From positions 54,467-118,466 of the forward strand of contig CANJNI010000008.1 in the NCBI GenBank assembly GCA_947475995.1: a DNA stretch of 64,000 nt. Reading direction: 5' to 3'. The stretch comes from Beijerinckiaceae bacterium. GTDB lineage: Bacteria > Pseudomonadota > Alphaproteobacteria > Rhizobiales > Beijerinckiaceae. Positions 19,247-29,017 of this stretch are shown in pieces. Numbering within the stretch: the stretch's first letter is position 1; the number at the start of each line of letters is the position of its first letter. Below the pieces are notes generated by a model. It saw nothing but the letters and a program-made list of their open reading frames with translations, had not been told where the DNA came from and did not search any database. The position numbers and the translations under genes are program-made.

Positions 19247-21151
19247 ATGTCACCTCCCAAGCCCGCCGTTCCGCAGCAGAAAGCCCCGACCGGCAGGCCG
19301 GACATACGCGCCGAAGCCAGCATGCTGACGACAGTGCGGCTTCTGTGGCCCTATATGTGGCCGCAGAACCGCTCCGATCTGAAGATGCGCGTCCTCGGCG
19401 CGATGGTGCTTCTGCTTTTCGCCAAGTTCGTCACCATTGCGGTTCCGTATTCCTTCAAATGGGCCACCGATGCGCTGACGCCGGGACCGGGGCACGAAGT
19501 GCCGCTGCCTGCGCTTCTGGCGGGGCCGGTGATCCTGGTGATCATCTACGGCTTGCTGCGCACGCTGATGCAGTTCTTTACGCAGGGGCGCGACGCGCTC
19601 TTTGCTGCCGTCTCGATGCATGCGACGCGCAAGCTGGCGACGGAAGTCTTCGTCCACATGCACCAGCTCTCGCTGCGCTATCATCTGGAGCGCAAGACAG
19701 GCGGCCTGACGCGCGTGCTCGAACGCGGCCGCGAAGCGATCCACCAGATCGTCCGCATGACCATGCTCACCGCGATCCCGACGGCGGTCGAGTTCGCCAT
19801 GATCCTCGGCGTGTTTCTTTACGAATTCGACTGGCGCTATGCGGCGACAGTGATCGTGATGATCATCGCCTATCTGAAGTTCACGTGGTTGGCCACGGAC
19901 TGGCGCATCGGCATCCGCCGCTCGGTGAACGAGAGCGACACCGACGCCAACGTGAAGGCGATCGACTCGCTGCTCAACTACGAAACCGTGAAGTATTTCG
20001 GCGCGGAAGCGCGCGAGGCGCAGCGCTACGACAAGTCGATGGAGCGCTACGAGCGCAACAGCACGCGCAGCTACATTTCGCTCGCCATCCTCAATTCCGG
20101 GCAGGGGCTGATCTTCTCCATCGCCCTGACGGTCGTGATGATCCTGTGCGCCATCGGGGTTCGCGACGGTACGCATACTGTCGGCGATTTCGTCCTGATC
20201 AACGCGATGATGATCCAGCTCTATCAGCCGCTGAACTTCATGGGCATGGTCTATCGCGAGATCAAGCAGGCGACGATCGACATCGAATCCATGTTCCAGA
20301 TCCTCGGGCAGAACCCCGAAATCCAGGACCTTCCGGGCGCCGTGCCGCTGACGATCCAGAAGGGCGGCATGAAGTTCGAGAACGTGCATTTCGCCTACGA
20401 TCCGGCGCGCCCGATCTTGCGCGGCGTGTCGTTCGAAGTGCCGGCAGGCAAGACGGTTGCGGTGGTGGGCCCCTCGGGCGCCGGCAAGTCGACCATTTCG
20501 CGGCTGCTTTTCCGGTTCTACGAGCCCCAGTCGGGACGCATCACGATCGACGGGCATGAAATCCGCAACGTCACGCAGCGCTCGTTGCGCGACCAGATCG
20601 GCATGGTCCCGCAGGACACGGTGCTGTTCAACGATACGATCGGCTACAACATTCGCTACGGCCGCTGGGATGCGACGGACGCGGAAGTCGAGGAAGCCGC
20701 GAAGCTGGCGCAGATCGACGAATTCATCCGCACGGTTCCGAAGGGCTATGAGGCGCAGGTCGGCGAACGAGGCCTGAAACTCTCGGGCGGCGAGAAGCAG
20801 CGCGTGGCCATTGCGCGCACAATCCTGAAGGGGCCGCCGATCCTTCTGCTCGACGAGGCGACGTCGGCGCTCGACAGTTTCACCGAGCGCGAAATTCAGG
20901 CCGCGCTCGACCGTGTGGTCATCGGACGCACCACGCTGGTCATCGCGCACCGTCTGTCCACCATCGTCAATGCGGACGAGATCCTCGTGCTCGACAAGGG
21001 CGAGATCGTGGAGCGCGGCACACACGACCAACTGCTGGCCAAGAACGGCGTCTATCACGCGATGTGGAACCGCCAGCGCGAAGTCGACGCCGCGCAGGAG
21101 ACCCTGCGCCGCGCCGAGAAGGAAGAACCCCGCGTGACGGTCGGGGCCTGA
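19247..21151 (+). CDS. ABC exporter, Atm1/HMT1-like (fused permease-ATPase)
   Basis: Walker A GPSGAGKST, LSGGEKQRVAIART, ILLLDEATSALD, NYETVKYFGAEAREAQRYD (Atm1-type). Confidence 0.92.
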   Translation: MSPPKPAVPQQKAPTGRPDIRAEASMLTTVRLLWPYMWPQNRSDLKMRVLGAMVLLLFAKFVTIAVPYSFKWATDALTPGPGHEVPLPALLAGPVILVIIYGLLRTLMQFFTQGRDALFAAVSMHATRKLATEVFVHMHQLSLRYHLERKTGGLTRVLERGREAIHQIVRMTMLTAIPTAVEFAMILGVFLYEFDWRYAATVIVMIIAYLKFTWLATDWRIGIRRSVNESDTDANVKAIDSLLNYETVKYFGAEAREAQRYDKSMERYERNSTRSYISLAILNSGQGLIFSIALTVVMILCAIGVRDGTHTVGDFVLINAMMIQLYQPLNFMGMVYREIKQATIDIESMFQILGQNPEIQDLPGAVPLTIQKGGMKFENVHFAYDPARPILRGVSFEVPAGKTVAVVGPSGAGKSTISRLLFRFYEPQSGRITIDGHEIRNVTQRSLRDQIGMVPQDTVLFNDTIGYNIRYGRWDATDAEVEEAAKLAQIDEFIRTVPKGYEAQVGERGLKLSGGEKQRVAIARTILKGPPILLLDEATSALDSFTEREIQAALDRVVIGRTTLVIAHRLSTIVNADEILVLDKGEIVERGTHDQLLAKNGVYHAMWNRQREVDAAQETLRRAEKEEPRVTVGA

Positions 21152-21155
21152 TCGT

Positions 21156-21359
21156 TCAGTGGCGAGCGGGCTTCAGCCCCTCGCGCTCGGCGTCCTTCAG
21201 GTCCTTCGCCTCCGGGCCGTCGAGCGCATTCTTTGCGTCCCTTGCGGCCTCTTCCACCTTGCCGCTTCTGGCGAACTTCTCCTGGGCGTCGTTGTAATGG
21301 CGCGCAGCCTCGCGGTTGCCTTCGCCCTGATTGTCCGGGGCCTTGCGATCGTCGGTCAT
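21156..21359 (-). CDS. Small hydrophilic protein, hypothetical
   Basis: MTDDRKAPDNQGEGNREAARHYNDAQEKFARSGKVEEAARDAKNALDGPEAKDLKDAEREGLKPARH. Confidence 0.7.
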   Translation of the reverse strand: MTDDRKAPDNQGEGNREAARHYNDAQEKFARSGKVEEAARDAKNALDGPEAKDLKDAEREGLKPARH

Positions 21360-21489
21360 GGGAAACTCCCTGTTGCGGGAGTTAATGCCCAAGGCTGACG
21401 GACGTTCCGTACGGAGCCTCCGTCTTGGCCGCCGTGACATCGCCGCGGTTTAGTGCGAAAAGCGGCCCGCTCAGCATCAGGGACCTCCC

Positions 21490-22188
21490 ATGTCGGTCGT
21501 AGACAGCATTCAGAAGCAGTTCGTGCCCATCCACCCGGCGGGCTATCCGTTCATCGCCGCCTTTGCGGCGGCGGCGGTCATCCTCGGGTTCCTGTGGGAG
21601 CCGCTGGGCTGGATCGGCGCGGTCCTGACAGTCTGGTGCATCTATTTCTTCCGCGATCCGCCGCGCGTCACCCCCGTCAAGGATGGGCTGATCGTCTCGC
21701 CGGCGGACGGCTACGTCTGCTCGGCGGGCCTCTACATTCCGCCGCCCGAACTGGCCCTCGGCGACCAGCCGCTGCTGCGCATCTCGGTCTTCATGTCGGT
21801 CTTCGACTGCCATGTGAACCGCTCGCCCGTGACCGGCAAGATCTCCAAGATCGCCTACAAGCCCGGCCTTTTCGTCAATGCGGACCTCGACAAGGCGAGC
21901 GAGGACAACGAGCGCAACGGCTTCGTGATCGAGACGACCGATGGACCGGTCGGGGTGGTGCAGATCGCCGGACTGATCGCGCGCCGCATCATCTGCTTTT
22001 CGAAGCAGGGCGAATCCGTCGGAGTCGGCGAGCGCATCGGGCTGATCCGGTTCGGATCGCGCGTCGATGTGTTCCTGCCCGCCCATGTGCAGCCATTGAT
22101 CGGCCTCGGGGCGCAGGCGGTGGCGGGCGAGACCATTCTGGCGGACCTGCGTCCGGCCGAACCGGCCCGCACCTGGCGCCGGGGCTGA
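21490..22188 (+). CDS. psd: Phosphatidylserine decarboxylase (short, bacterial PSD-A type)
   Basis: [37 protein letters not shown] with the GS processing site in FGSR. Confidence 0.92.
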   Translation: MSVVDSIQKQFVPIHPAGYPFIAAFAAAAVILGFLWEPLGWIGAVLTVWCIYFFRDPPRVTPVKDGLIVSPADGYVCSAGLYIPPPELALGDQPLLRISVFMSVFDCHVNRSPVTGKISKIAYKPGLFVNADLDKASEDNERNGFVIETTDGPVGVVQIAGLIARRIICFSKQGESVGVGERIGLIRFGSRVDVFLPAHVQPLIGLGAQAVAGETILADLRPAEPARTWRRG

Positions 22189-22262
22189 GCGGCGCTCATA
22201 CGCTGCTTTGGGCTGCGCCCCGGCCCTGCTAGTATGGGGCGTTTCGTTCACCGGGGGCGCAT

Positions 22263-23135
22263 GTGGTGTTGGATGATAAGCCGGGACTGCCGGGCGGCCG
22301 CGAGCCGCTGGCGGGCAGGATGCGCAGGCTGAGGCGCATCCGGCGCATTCCCATGCGGTTCGTGCTGCCGAATCTGGTGACGCTGATCGCCCTGTGCCTT
22401 GGCATGTCCTCCATCCGTTTCGCCGCGGAAGGCAGGTTCGAGACGGCCGTGCTGTCGATTCTCGCCGCCGCCGTGCTGGACGGCCTCGACGGGCGCATTG
22501 CGCGCGCGCTCGAAGGCACGAGCCGCTTCGGGGCGGAACTCGATTCGCTCGCCGACTTCATCGATTTCGGCGTCGCGCCGGCGGTGCTGCTGTATTTCTG
22601 GACCCTGCATGATTTCAAGAGCATCGGCTGGGTTGCGGCGCTGATCTTCGCGATCGCCTGCGCGCTGCGTCTGGCGCGCTTCAACGTCATGATCGACGAT
22701 CCCAACAAGCCAGTGTGGATGTCGCATTTCTTCGTCGGGATGCCCGCGCCGGCAGGGGCGATCGTGGTGCTGCTGCCGATGTATCTGCATCTTTCCTTCG
22801 TGCAGATGCCGAACGATTCGGCTCTCGCGCCTTTCGCCACGGCCTACGTGATCCTCATCGCGTTCCTGATGGTCAGCCGCATTCCGCATTTCTCCGGCAA
22901 GCAGATCGGCCGGGTTCCGCGCGAATGGTTCATCCCGGTCCTGTTCGGCACGGCGGTCTTTCTGCTGATGCTCTGGCAGTTCCCGATGGAAGTGCTGATC
23001 GGGCTGGTGGTGATCTATCTGGGGATGATTCCCTTCTCGATTCGGCGGCACACGAATTACCAGAAGGCCGATCAGGCGGCCGCCGAAGCGGCCGAGCAGG
23101 GGGCTGTTGCGCCTTCCGGGACCCCGCAAGCCTGA
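22263..23135 (+). CDS. pssA: CDP-diacylglycerol--serine O-phosphatidyltransferase
   Basis: CDP-alcohol phosphatidyltransferase motif LDGLDGRIARALEGTSRFGAELDSLADFIDFG; GTG start. Confidence 0.92.
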   Translation: MVLDDKPGLPGGREPLAGRMRRLRRIRRIPMRFVLPNLVTLIALCLGMSSIRFAAEGRFETAVLSILAAAVLDGLDGRIARALEGTSRFGAELDSLADFIDFGVAPAVLLYFWTLHDFKSIGWVAALIFAIACALRLARFNVMIDDPNKPVWMSHFFVGMPAPAGAIVVLLPMYLHLSFVQMPNDSALAPFATAYVILIAFLMVSRIPHFSGKQIGRVPREWFIPVLFGTAVFLLMLWQFPMEVLIGLVVIYLGMIPFSIRRHTNYQKADQAAAEAAEQGAVAPSGTPQA

Positions 23136-23310
23136 CTTTTCGATGCAATTCTTTGTATCGCGGGGCTTGCGGCGCGGCAGGGCGGTTCACAAATCCGGCA
23201 ATCTCGATTAGTTTCGGCGCCAAGCGTGCCTCCCTGTCAGGGACAGCACTGTTGCGCCGTTCGCCGGCGGACCGTTCCACACGGACGCCCGCGTCGAAAG
23301 ACAGGATCAT

Positions 23311-23529
23311 ATGTCGAAGGAAGAACTTCTGGAATTCCCGGGCGTCGTCTCGGAACTTCTGCCCAACGCGACCTTTCGCGTGAAGCTGGAGAACGACCAC
23401 GAAATCATCGCCCATACGGCCGGCAAGATGCGCAAGAACCGCATCCGCGTGCTGACTGGCGACCGCGTCCTTGTCGAGATGACGCCCTACGACCTCACCA
23501 AGGGCCGTATCACCTACCGGTTCAAGTAG
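23311..23529 (+). CDS. infA: Translation initiation factor IF-1
   Basis: 72-aa S1/OB-fold: [61 protein letters not shown]. Confidence 0.97.
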   Translation: MSKEELLEFPGVVSELLPNATFRVKLENDHEIIAHTAGKMRKNRIRVLTGDRVLVEMTPYDLTKGRITYRFK

Positions 23530-23566
23530 CACCCTCCGCGATGCGGACCTTTCAGCGGGGCGGCGC

Positions 23567-24202
23567 GTGAGCGAAGCAAAGGGCTGGCGGCCCAAACTCG
23601 TTCTGGCTTCGGGCTCGCCGCGCAGGCTGGCCCTGTTGCAGCAGATCGGCATCGAACCGGATGCGCTCATTCCGGCCGATCTGGACGAGACTCCCAAACG
23701 CAGCGAATTGCCGCGCAGCCTTGCGGTGCGGCTCGCCAGCGAGAAGGCGCAGGCTTCTGCGGCCATCGCACGGGCGAGGCCGGAGCTTGCCGACAGTTTC
23801 GTTATCGCCGCCGACACCGTTGTGTGCGTCGGCCGCCGCATCCTGCCGAAATGCGAAATTGCCGACGAGGCGGGCGCCTGCCTGCGGCTTTTGTCGGGAC
23901 GCGCGCACCGCGTCTATACGGCGGTCAGCGTCATCACCCCCAAGGGCGCAGAGCGAAAACGTCTGGTCGAGACTCGCGTGCGCTTCAAGCGGCTCTCGGG
24001 AGCCGAGGTCGAGGCCTACATCGCCTCGGGCGAATGGCGGGGCAAGGCGGGCGGCTATGCCATCCAGGGCCTTGCAGGAGCCTTCGTGGCGAAGATCGTC
24101 GGATCCTACACTTGCGTGGTCGGGCTGCCGCTCTACGAGACGCTGGCGCTGCTGGCAGGCGAGGGCTATCCGGCGCATTTCTTCTGGCTGAACCGGGTGT
24201 GA
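23567..24202 (+). CDS. maf: Maf family nucleoside triphosphate pyrophosphatase
   Basis: [36 protein letters not shown]. Confidence 0.93.
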   Translation: MSEAKGWRPKLVLASGSPRRLALLQQIGIEPDALIPADLDETPKRSELPRSLAVRLASEKAQASAAIARARPELADSFVIAADTVVCVGRRILPKCEIADEAGACLRLLSGRAHRVYTAVSVITPKGAERKRLVETRVRFKRLSGAEVEAYIASGEWRGKAGGYAIQGLAGAFVAKIVGSYTCVVGLPLYETLALLAGEGYPAHFFWLNRV

Positions 24203-24426
24203 CCTTGAGCGAGGCCGCGAACGACAATCAGGGCCGCAAGCTTTTTGCGCCGCGTCCATGTCCGATCTGCAAAAAGCCGAGCACGGAGAAGTATCGCCCG
24301 TTCTGTTCCAAGCGCTGCGCGGATGTCGATCTGGCGCGTTGGCTGGGCGGAAACTACGCGATCCCGGCCGCGCCCGAGCAAGATGGCGACGATGACGAGG
24401 GTCCGGCGAATCCGACGCGGGGCTGA
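24199..24426 (+). CDS. yacG: DNA gyrase inhibitor YacG
   Basis: [36 protein letters not shown] zinc motif; GTG start overlaps maf stop (alternative TTG at 24205). Confidence 0.88.
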   Translation: MTLSEAANDNQGRKLFAPRPCPICKKPSTEKYRPFCSKRCADVDLARWLGGNYAIPAAPEQDGDDDEGPANPTRG

Positions 24427-24460
24427 CCGCTCAAGATGTTGGCCATGTGATTGTGTTTAA

Positions 24461-24536
24461 TGGTGCCCAGGGGCGGAATCGAACCACCGACACTGCGATT
24501 TTCAGTCGCATGCTCTACCAACTGAGCTACCTGGGC
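24461..24536 (-). tRNA. tRNA-Phe (GAA)
   Basis: GCCCAGGTAGCTCAGTTGGTAGAGCATGCGACTGAAAATCGCAGTGTCGGTGGTTCGATTCCGCCCCTGGGCACCA; cloverleaf-consistent, anticodon GAA, encoded CCA. Confidence 0.97.
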
Positions 24537-24770
24537 GTTCGCGGCGCAGACTGTGCGCCGGAAGTTGGCGGTTTATAGGGACGCCGAATTGGCTTGTCCA
24601 GCCTTCATGAGCAATTCCCGCACGGATTTTCAGGCGGCCGCGACGGTTCCTGAGCAGGAAGGAACGTTCGAGTCTTCGAAAGTCCGTGCGATCGAGTTCG
24701 CCAGAAGCGGCGACGGCGCGGAACTGCATTGAGGACGGCCCACGGCGGCGTCGGCCGCGTTGCTGCGAGC

Positions 24771-25061
24771 CTATCTGGCCTTCTCAATCTTCATTACGGT
24801 CATCTGGCCGTTGATGCTGTCGGCGGTGAATTTTACCTTGTCTCCGGCTTTCACTGTCTTCAGCTGATCCGGATTCGAGGCGCGGAACACCATCGTCATG
24901 GGGGGCATGTCGAGGTTGGGGATCTTCTGATGATCGATGGTGATCTTGCCGGCTGATACATCGACCTTGGTGATCTTGCCGTCCACCGATGGCAGGTTCT
25001 GCGCCGCTGCCGGAACGGTTGCGCCCAGCAGAACCAGCGCCGCAATGATGTGCTTCTTCAT
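24771..25061 (-). CDS. CusF-like periplasmic copper-binding protein
   Basis: Signal peptide; GKITKVDVSAGKITIDHQKIPNLDMPPMTMVFRASNPDQLKTVKAGDKVKF. Confidence 0.88.
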   Translation of the reverse strand: MKKHIIAALVLLGATVPAAAQNLPSVDGKITKVDVSAGKITIDHQKIPNLDMPPMTMVFRASNPDQLKTVKAGDKVKFTADSINGQMTVMKIEKAR

Positions 25062-25071
25062 GGTGCGCTCC

Positions 25072-25536
25072 CTATTTGACCACTACGGTTCCGTGCATCC
25101 CGGCCTGATGATGGCCCGGAATGAGGCAGGCAAATTCAAACGTTCCGCGCTTGGAAAATTTCCAGATCATCTGGACGTTCTGTCCAGGCTCCAGGGATTT
25201 CCCGTTCGGGTCATCGTGTTCCATGTTGGGGAACTTTTCCATGACTTTCCCGTGCTCGGCGTTTTCCTTCACGGTGGCCAGCATGAACTCGTGCTTGAGC
25301 GCCCCGGCATTCTTCAGCACGAATTTGATCTGCTCGCCGCGCTTCACGTCGAGCTTGTCGGGCGCGTAGGACATGGTCCCGTCGCCCTCGTTCATGGTGA
25401 TCTCGACGATGCGGGCTTTCTGCTTCGGATTTCCGGGCTCTCCGGCCGAATAGGTCTTTGAGCCGTGCGCCAGAGCCGCATGGGCGAAGCCGAAGGCCAG
25501 CAGGCCGGCCAATGCGCCTTTCAGGATGGTACGCAT
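25072..25536 (-). CDS. Cupredoxin family protein (plastocyanin-like)
   Basis: Signal peptide; LKNAGALKHEFML and FEFACLIPGHHQAGMHGTVVV type-1 Cu ligands. Confidence 0.9.
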   Translation of the reverse strand: MRTILKGALAGLLAFGFAHAALAHGSKTYSAGEPGNPKQKARIVEITMNEGDGTMSYAPDKLDVKRGEQIKFVLKNAGALKHEFMLATVKENAEHGKVMEKFPNMEHDDPNGKSLEPGQNVQMIWKFSKRGTFEFACLIPGHHQAGMHGTVVVK

Positions 25537-25550
25537 GTGTTTCTCCCCTT

Positions 25551-26927
25551 TCAGTGTTCCATTTTTGTTGCGTTGGGCTTGACGACCTTGAAGGGCGCCT
25601 TGCCGGGGTCCTGCGGCGCGCCCTGCCGCTGCGGGGCGGGCGCGTTGGGCACGACCCGGGCGACCGTGCCTTCGGGGTGCCTGAACCAGCCCGGATCTGT
25701 GTAATCGCCGCTCTTCAGTCCTTCGCGCACCTTCAGCACCGAGAACATGCCGCCCATCTCGACGGGTCCGAATTGCGCGAAGCCGGTCATCATCGGCAGC
25801 GTGTTGTCGGGCAGGGGCATTTCCATCGCGCCCATGTCGGCCATGCCCTGATGGCCCATCGCCATGAAGCCCGGCGCGGTCTTGCCGATCCTCTTGGCGA
25901 GGTCGGGCAGCTTCACGCCGATATAGGTTTTCACCGAATGGCCCATGGCGTTCATCGTGTGATGCGACTTGTGGCAATGGACGGCCCAGTCTCCGGGCTC
26001 ATCGGCGACGAATTCGATCGAGCGCATCTGCCCCACCGCAATGTCTGTCGTCACTTCCGGCCAGGCGGAACCGGGCGGAACCCAGCCGCCGTCGGTGCCG
26101 GTCACGGTAAATTCGTGTCCATGAATATGGATCGGATGATTGGTCATGGTGAGATTGCCGATGCGCATGCGCATCTTGTCGCCGAGGCCAGCCACGAAAT
26201 TGTCGATCCCCGGAAAGGCGCGGCTGTTCCACGTCCAGAGATTGAAATCCAGCATGGTGTTGACCTTCGGCACATAGCTTCCGGGCTCGATGTCGAAGGC
26301 GTTGAGCAGGAAACAATAGTCGCGGTCGACGCGGCGTTCCGCCGGATCTTTCGGATGCACGATGAACATGCCCATCATGCCCATGGCCATCTGGACCATT
26401 TCATCCGCATGCGGATGGTACATGAAGGTCCCGGCGCGACGGAGCTGGTATTCATACACGAAGGTCTGGCCCGGCTTGATGGCCGGTTGGGTGAGGCCGC
26501 CGACCCCGTCCATTCCGTTCGGCAATCTCTGCCCGTGCCAGTGCACGGCTGTGTGTTCGGGCAATCTGTTGGTGACGTAGATGCGGACCTTGTCGCCCTC
26601 CACCGCCTCGATGGTCGGTCCGGGCGATTGCCCGTTGTAACCCCAAAGATAGGCCTTCATGCCCGGCGCGATTTCGCGCACCACGGGTTCGGCGACGAGG
26701 TGGAACTCCTTCCAGTCGCCGTTCATGCGCCACGGCAGGGTCCAGCCATTCAGCGTCACGACCGGGTTGTAGTCCGGCCCCGTGTGAGGCTTCAGGGGCG
26801 ATTGCGTGGCGGGCTCTTTCTGGGTGGCGATCTCCGGCACGGCTGCGAAGGCGGTGCGACCGCTGACAGCCGCAACCGTGATGGCCGAGCCAACTGTCGC
26901 ATCAAGAAATCCGCGTCTGGATAGCAT
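25551..26927 (-). CDS. Multicopper oxidase (Tat-type signal)
   Basis: LSRRGFLDA twin-Arg; HWHGQ, YHPHADEMVQM, NHPIHIHGHEF, VHCHKSHH copper ligands; Met/His-rich segment. Confidence 0.92.
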   Translation of the reverse strand: MLSRRGFLDATVGSAITVAAVSGRTAFAAVPEIATQKEPATQSPLKPHTGPDYNPVVTLNGWTLPWRMNGDWKEFHLVAEPVVREIAPGMKAYLWGYNGQSPGPTIEAVEGDKVRIYVTNRLPEHTAVHWHGQRLPNGMDGVGGLTQPAIKPGQTFVYEYQLRRAGTFMYHPHADEMVQMAMGMMGMFIVHPKDPAERRVDRDYCFLLNAFDIEPGSYVPKVNTMLDFNLWTWNSRAFPGIDNFVAGLGDKMRMRIGNLTMTNHPIHIHGHEFTVTGTDGGWVPPGSAWPEVTTDIAVGQMRSIEFVADEPGDWAVHCHKSHHTMNAMGHSVKTYIGVKLPDLAKRIGKTAPGFMAMGHQGMADMGAMEMPLPDNTLPMMTGFAQFGPVEMGGMFSVLKVREGLKSGDYTDPGWFRHPEGTVARVVPNAPAPQRQGAPQDPGKAPFKVVKPNATKMEH

Positions 26928-26936
26928 GTGAATCTC

Positions 26937-28376
26937 CTAGTGCGCAGCATCGCCGCCGCCGGCTGCGGCGGCAGGCTTGACGTCGCTTCCGCTGATGCCG
27001 ACACCCGTGAGGGCCGCGCGCAGATCGGCTTCGGCGAGGAAGAAATCGCGGCGCGCGTCGATGGCCGCGACGTTGCTGAGAATGCGTGAACGGGCGTCCT
27101 GCAGCAGCACGAAGAGATCGGCCAGCATGCCGTTATAGTGCAGCATGGACTCGTCCTGAATCAGCTTGCGCAGGGGCAGGACCTTGGACTGATAGAGGCG
27201 CGCGACATCATGTGCGCCCTTGTAGGCCATATAGGTTTCGCGCACTTCTGAACGAGCGTTGACGCCTTTCTCGGCCAGCAGGTTTGCGGCGCGCAGATAG
27301 GTTTCCTGCGCCTCGCGGCTTCGTGCTTCTCCAAAGTCGAACAGCGGAATCGCAATCGTCAGTTCCGCGCCCCTCGCAAGGTTCTTCTCGGCCGAAATGT
27401 CTCCCGTTACGGGATCGATGGTCCGGACCTTCGAGATGCTTTCCGCTGCCGAGAGTTCAATGGCGTCGACAAAGCGCGTGGCCTGCGTGAGGCCAAGTTC
27501 CTTTGCGGTCTTTTCCATTTCGAGGCGAGCGATCTGCACATCGACGCGCTTGGATAACGCCAGTGCTTCGAGAGCCTGCGGACCCAGAAGTTTCCCCGGC
27601 AATGGTGGGAGGGTGCGCGGCAATTCATATCGCTCATCGGCCTGCCAAAGGCCCATGAGGCGCGTCAGGCGTTCCTTCTCGACCTGCTCCTGCGTGCGGG
27701 CGCGTGCGATCTCGGCTGAAAGCTCCGCGTAAAAGGCAAACTCGCGACCCTGATCAAGCCTGTTCAGGGCGCCGGTTTCGCCGAGCTTCTGGGCGAGTTC
27801 CGCGAGATTCTCGGAAGCCGCGCGCGCTTCCACCAGATATTGCGTCTGGGCGCGCGCAGCGACAGCCTTCCAGTATTGTCGTCTCACATCTGCGGTCAGC
27901 CGCACCGTGGCGGCGACGGCGTCGAGTTGCGCTTTTCTCCAGACGGTCTGGGCAATGTCCTGCCGGGCCGGCAAAGTCGCGAGCGACAGAAGGTCCGCGA
28001 TCAGCTTGCGCTCGATGTCGAGTTCGAGATGCGCTGACATTTTGGAGATCGAGAGCGCCGGATTGGGGGGCAGGCTGTCGTGCACATAGCGTGCTTCGGA
28101 AATGCCGAGTTCGTTATAGGCGGCCTGCAATCCCTTGTTGCGCAACAGCGCAATCTGCACCGCGTCATTCACCCCGAGCCCACGCTTGAGCAAGGCGCGG
28201 GCGCGTGACTGCGTCAAGATATCCTTTTCGGGTGTTTCAACCTTCGCGGTCTCGCGTCCTTCGTCGGCCGCGATGCGCTCGACCACGCTCGACATGCCGC
28301 CGTCGGGAGAGAGGGTCACGCAGCCTCCAAGCAGGCTCACGAAAGCCGTCGTCCAAAGCCAATGTGCAATCTTCAT
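26937..28376 (-). CDS. TolC family outer membrane protein (CusC-like)
   Basis: Outer membrane efflux protein pattern (VNDAVQIALLRNKGLQAAYNELGISEAR; IPLFDFGEARSREAQETYL); ATG at 28376. Confidence 0.85.
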   Translation of the reverse strand: MKIAHWLWTTAFVSLLGGCVTLSPDGGMSSVVERIAADEGRETAKVETPEKDILTQSRARALLKRGLGVNDAVQIALLRNKGLQAAYNELGISEARYVHDSLPPNPALSISKMSAHLELDIERKLIADLLSLATLPARQDIAQTVWRKAQLDAVAATVRLTADVRRQYWKAVAARAQTQYLVEARAASENLAELAQKLGETGALNRLDQGREFAFYAELSAEIARARTQEQVEKERLTRLMGLWQADERYELPRTLPPLPGKLLGPQALEALALSKRVDVQIARLEMEKTAKELGLTQATRFVDAIELSAAESISKVRTIDPVTGDISAEKNLARGAELTIAIPLFDFGEARSREAQETYLRAANLLAEKGVNARSEVRETYMAYKGAHDVARLYQSKVLPLRKLIQDESMLHYNGMLADLFVLLQDARSRILSNVAAIDARRDFFLAEADLRAALTGVGISGSDVKPAAAAGGGDAAH

Positions 28377-28588
28377 GGCTCGCTCCCCGGCGGGGCCACG
28401 CGCCTGTTGATCGTCATCCAGTCCAGCGGCTCCACGGGCCGATAGTCCTGCGTTCCCGCGGTCGTCGAAATGACCGGTACGGGCTTTCCACGCACGAGCG
28501 GGTCCGATGCCTGTGCCAGATGCGAGGTCGTCGGCTGGGCGCATGCGGCCAAAGACAGGCCCAGTCCCGACAGGAACAAAAACTTCAT
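28373..28588 (-). CDS. Small lipoprotein, hypothetical
   Basis: Lipobox MKFLFLSGLGLSLAACAQP; ATGA overlap with the TolC-like gene. Confidence 0.7.
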   Translation of the reverse strand: MKFLFLSGLGLSLAACAQPTTSHLAQASDPLVRGKPVPVISTTAGTQDYRPVEPLDWMTINRRVAPPGSEP

Positions 28589-28614
28589 GAGATTATCCTG
28601 ACAGAGCGTCGAAA

Positions 28615-28634
28615 GGCGCGCGAAAGCGCGCGCC
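28615..28634. other. Perfect 8-bp stem, AAAG-loop hairpin in intergenic region
   Basis: GGCGCGCG-AAAG-CGCGCGCC; no T-tract following. Confidence 0.6.
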
Positions 28635-28642
28635 AGCGCAAT

Positions 28643-29017
28643 TCAGGCTCTGGGCGGCTTCTCGATGCCGGGCCCCTTGATGTCGGCCCGCTGTGGTTCA
28701 TCCGGCAGCCACGAGGTTACAGCTGAATGGGCGCGCTGTTTCGCAAAAGGCGCTTCCGCCGCCAGAAGCGAATGACAGGCGGCTCCGCAGCACCCGTCCT
28801 TGCAAGGGTCTCCCGGCAGTTGCCGATCGGTTTGCTTGTCGTGATGGGAATGATCATGAGCTGTTGCATGATGATGCGCGTGACCAGCGGACACATGTTT
28901 CGTCGCGGCATGCGCGATGTTCGTCTGCTGCAGATTTGCGGTCATCGCCAGAAACGCCAGAAGACCGGCGACAAGGCCAGTCCGTCCGAGGGTTTGTAAC
29001 AGGCGCCTGAAACTCAT
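28643..29017 (-). CDS. Small His/Cys-rich exported protein, putative copper-associated
   Basis: Signal/TM segment then HVSAGHAHHHATAHDHSHHDK and DPCKDGCCGAACHSLL. Confidence 0.65.
   Translation of the reverse strand: MSFRRLLQTLGRTGLVAGLLAFLAMTANLQQTNIAHAATKHVSAGHAHHHATAHDHSHHDKQTDRQLPGDPCKDGCCGAACHSLLAAEAPFAKQRAHSAVTSWLPDEPQRADIKGPGIEKPPRA

Noticed and set aside
19250-21058. 602-aa minus-strand ORF
   Set aside because: Antisense shadow of the Atm1-like ABC exporter.
25458-26924. 488-aa plus-strand ORF
   Set aside because: Antisense to the multicopper oxidase; the minus strand has all copper-ligand motifs.
28615-28634. GGCGCGCG-AAAG-CGCGCGCC hairpin as a Rho-independent terminator
   Set aside because: No T-tract follows on either strand; kept only as a hairpin feature.
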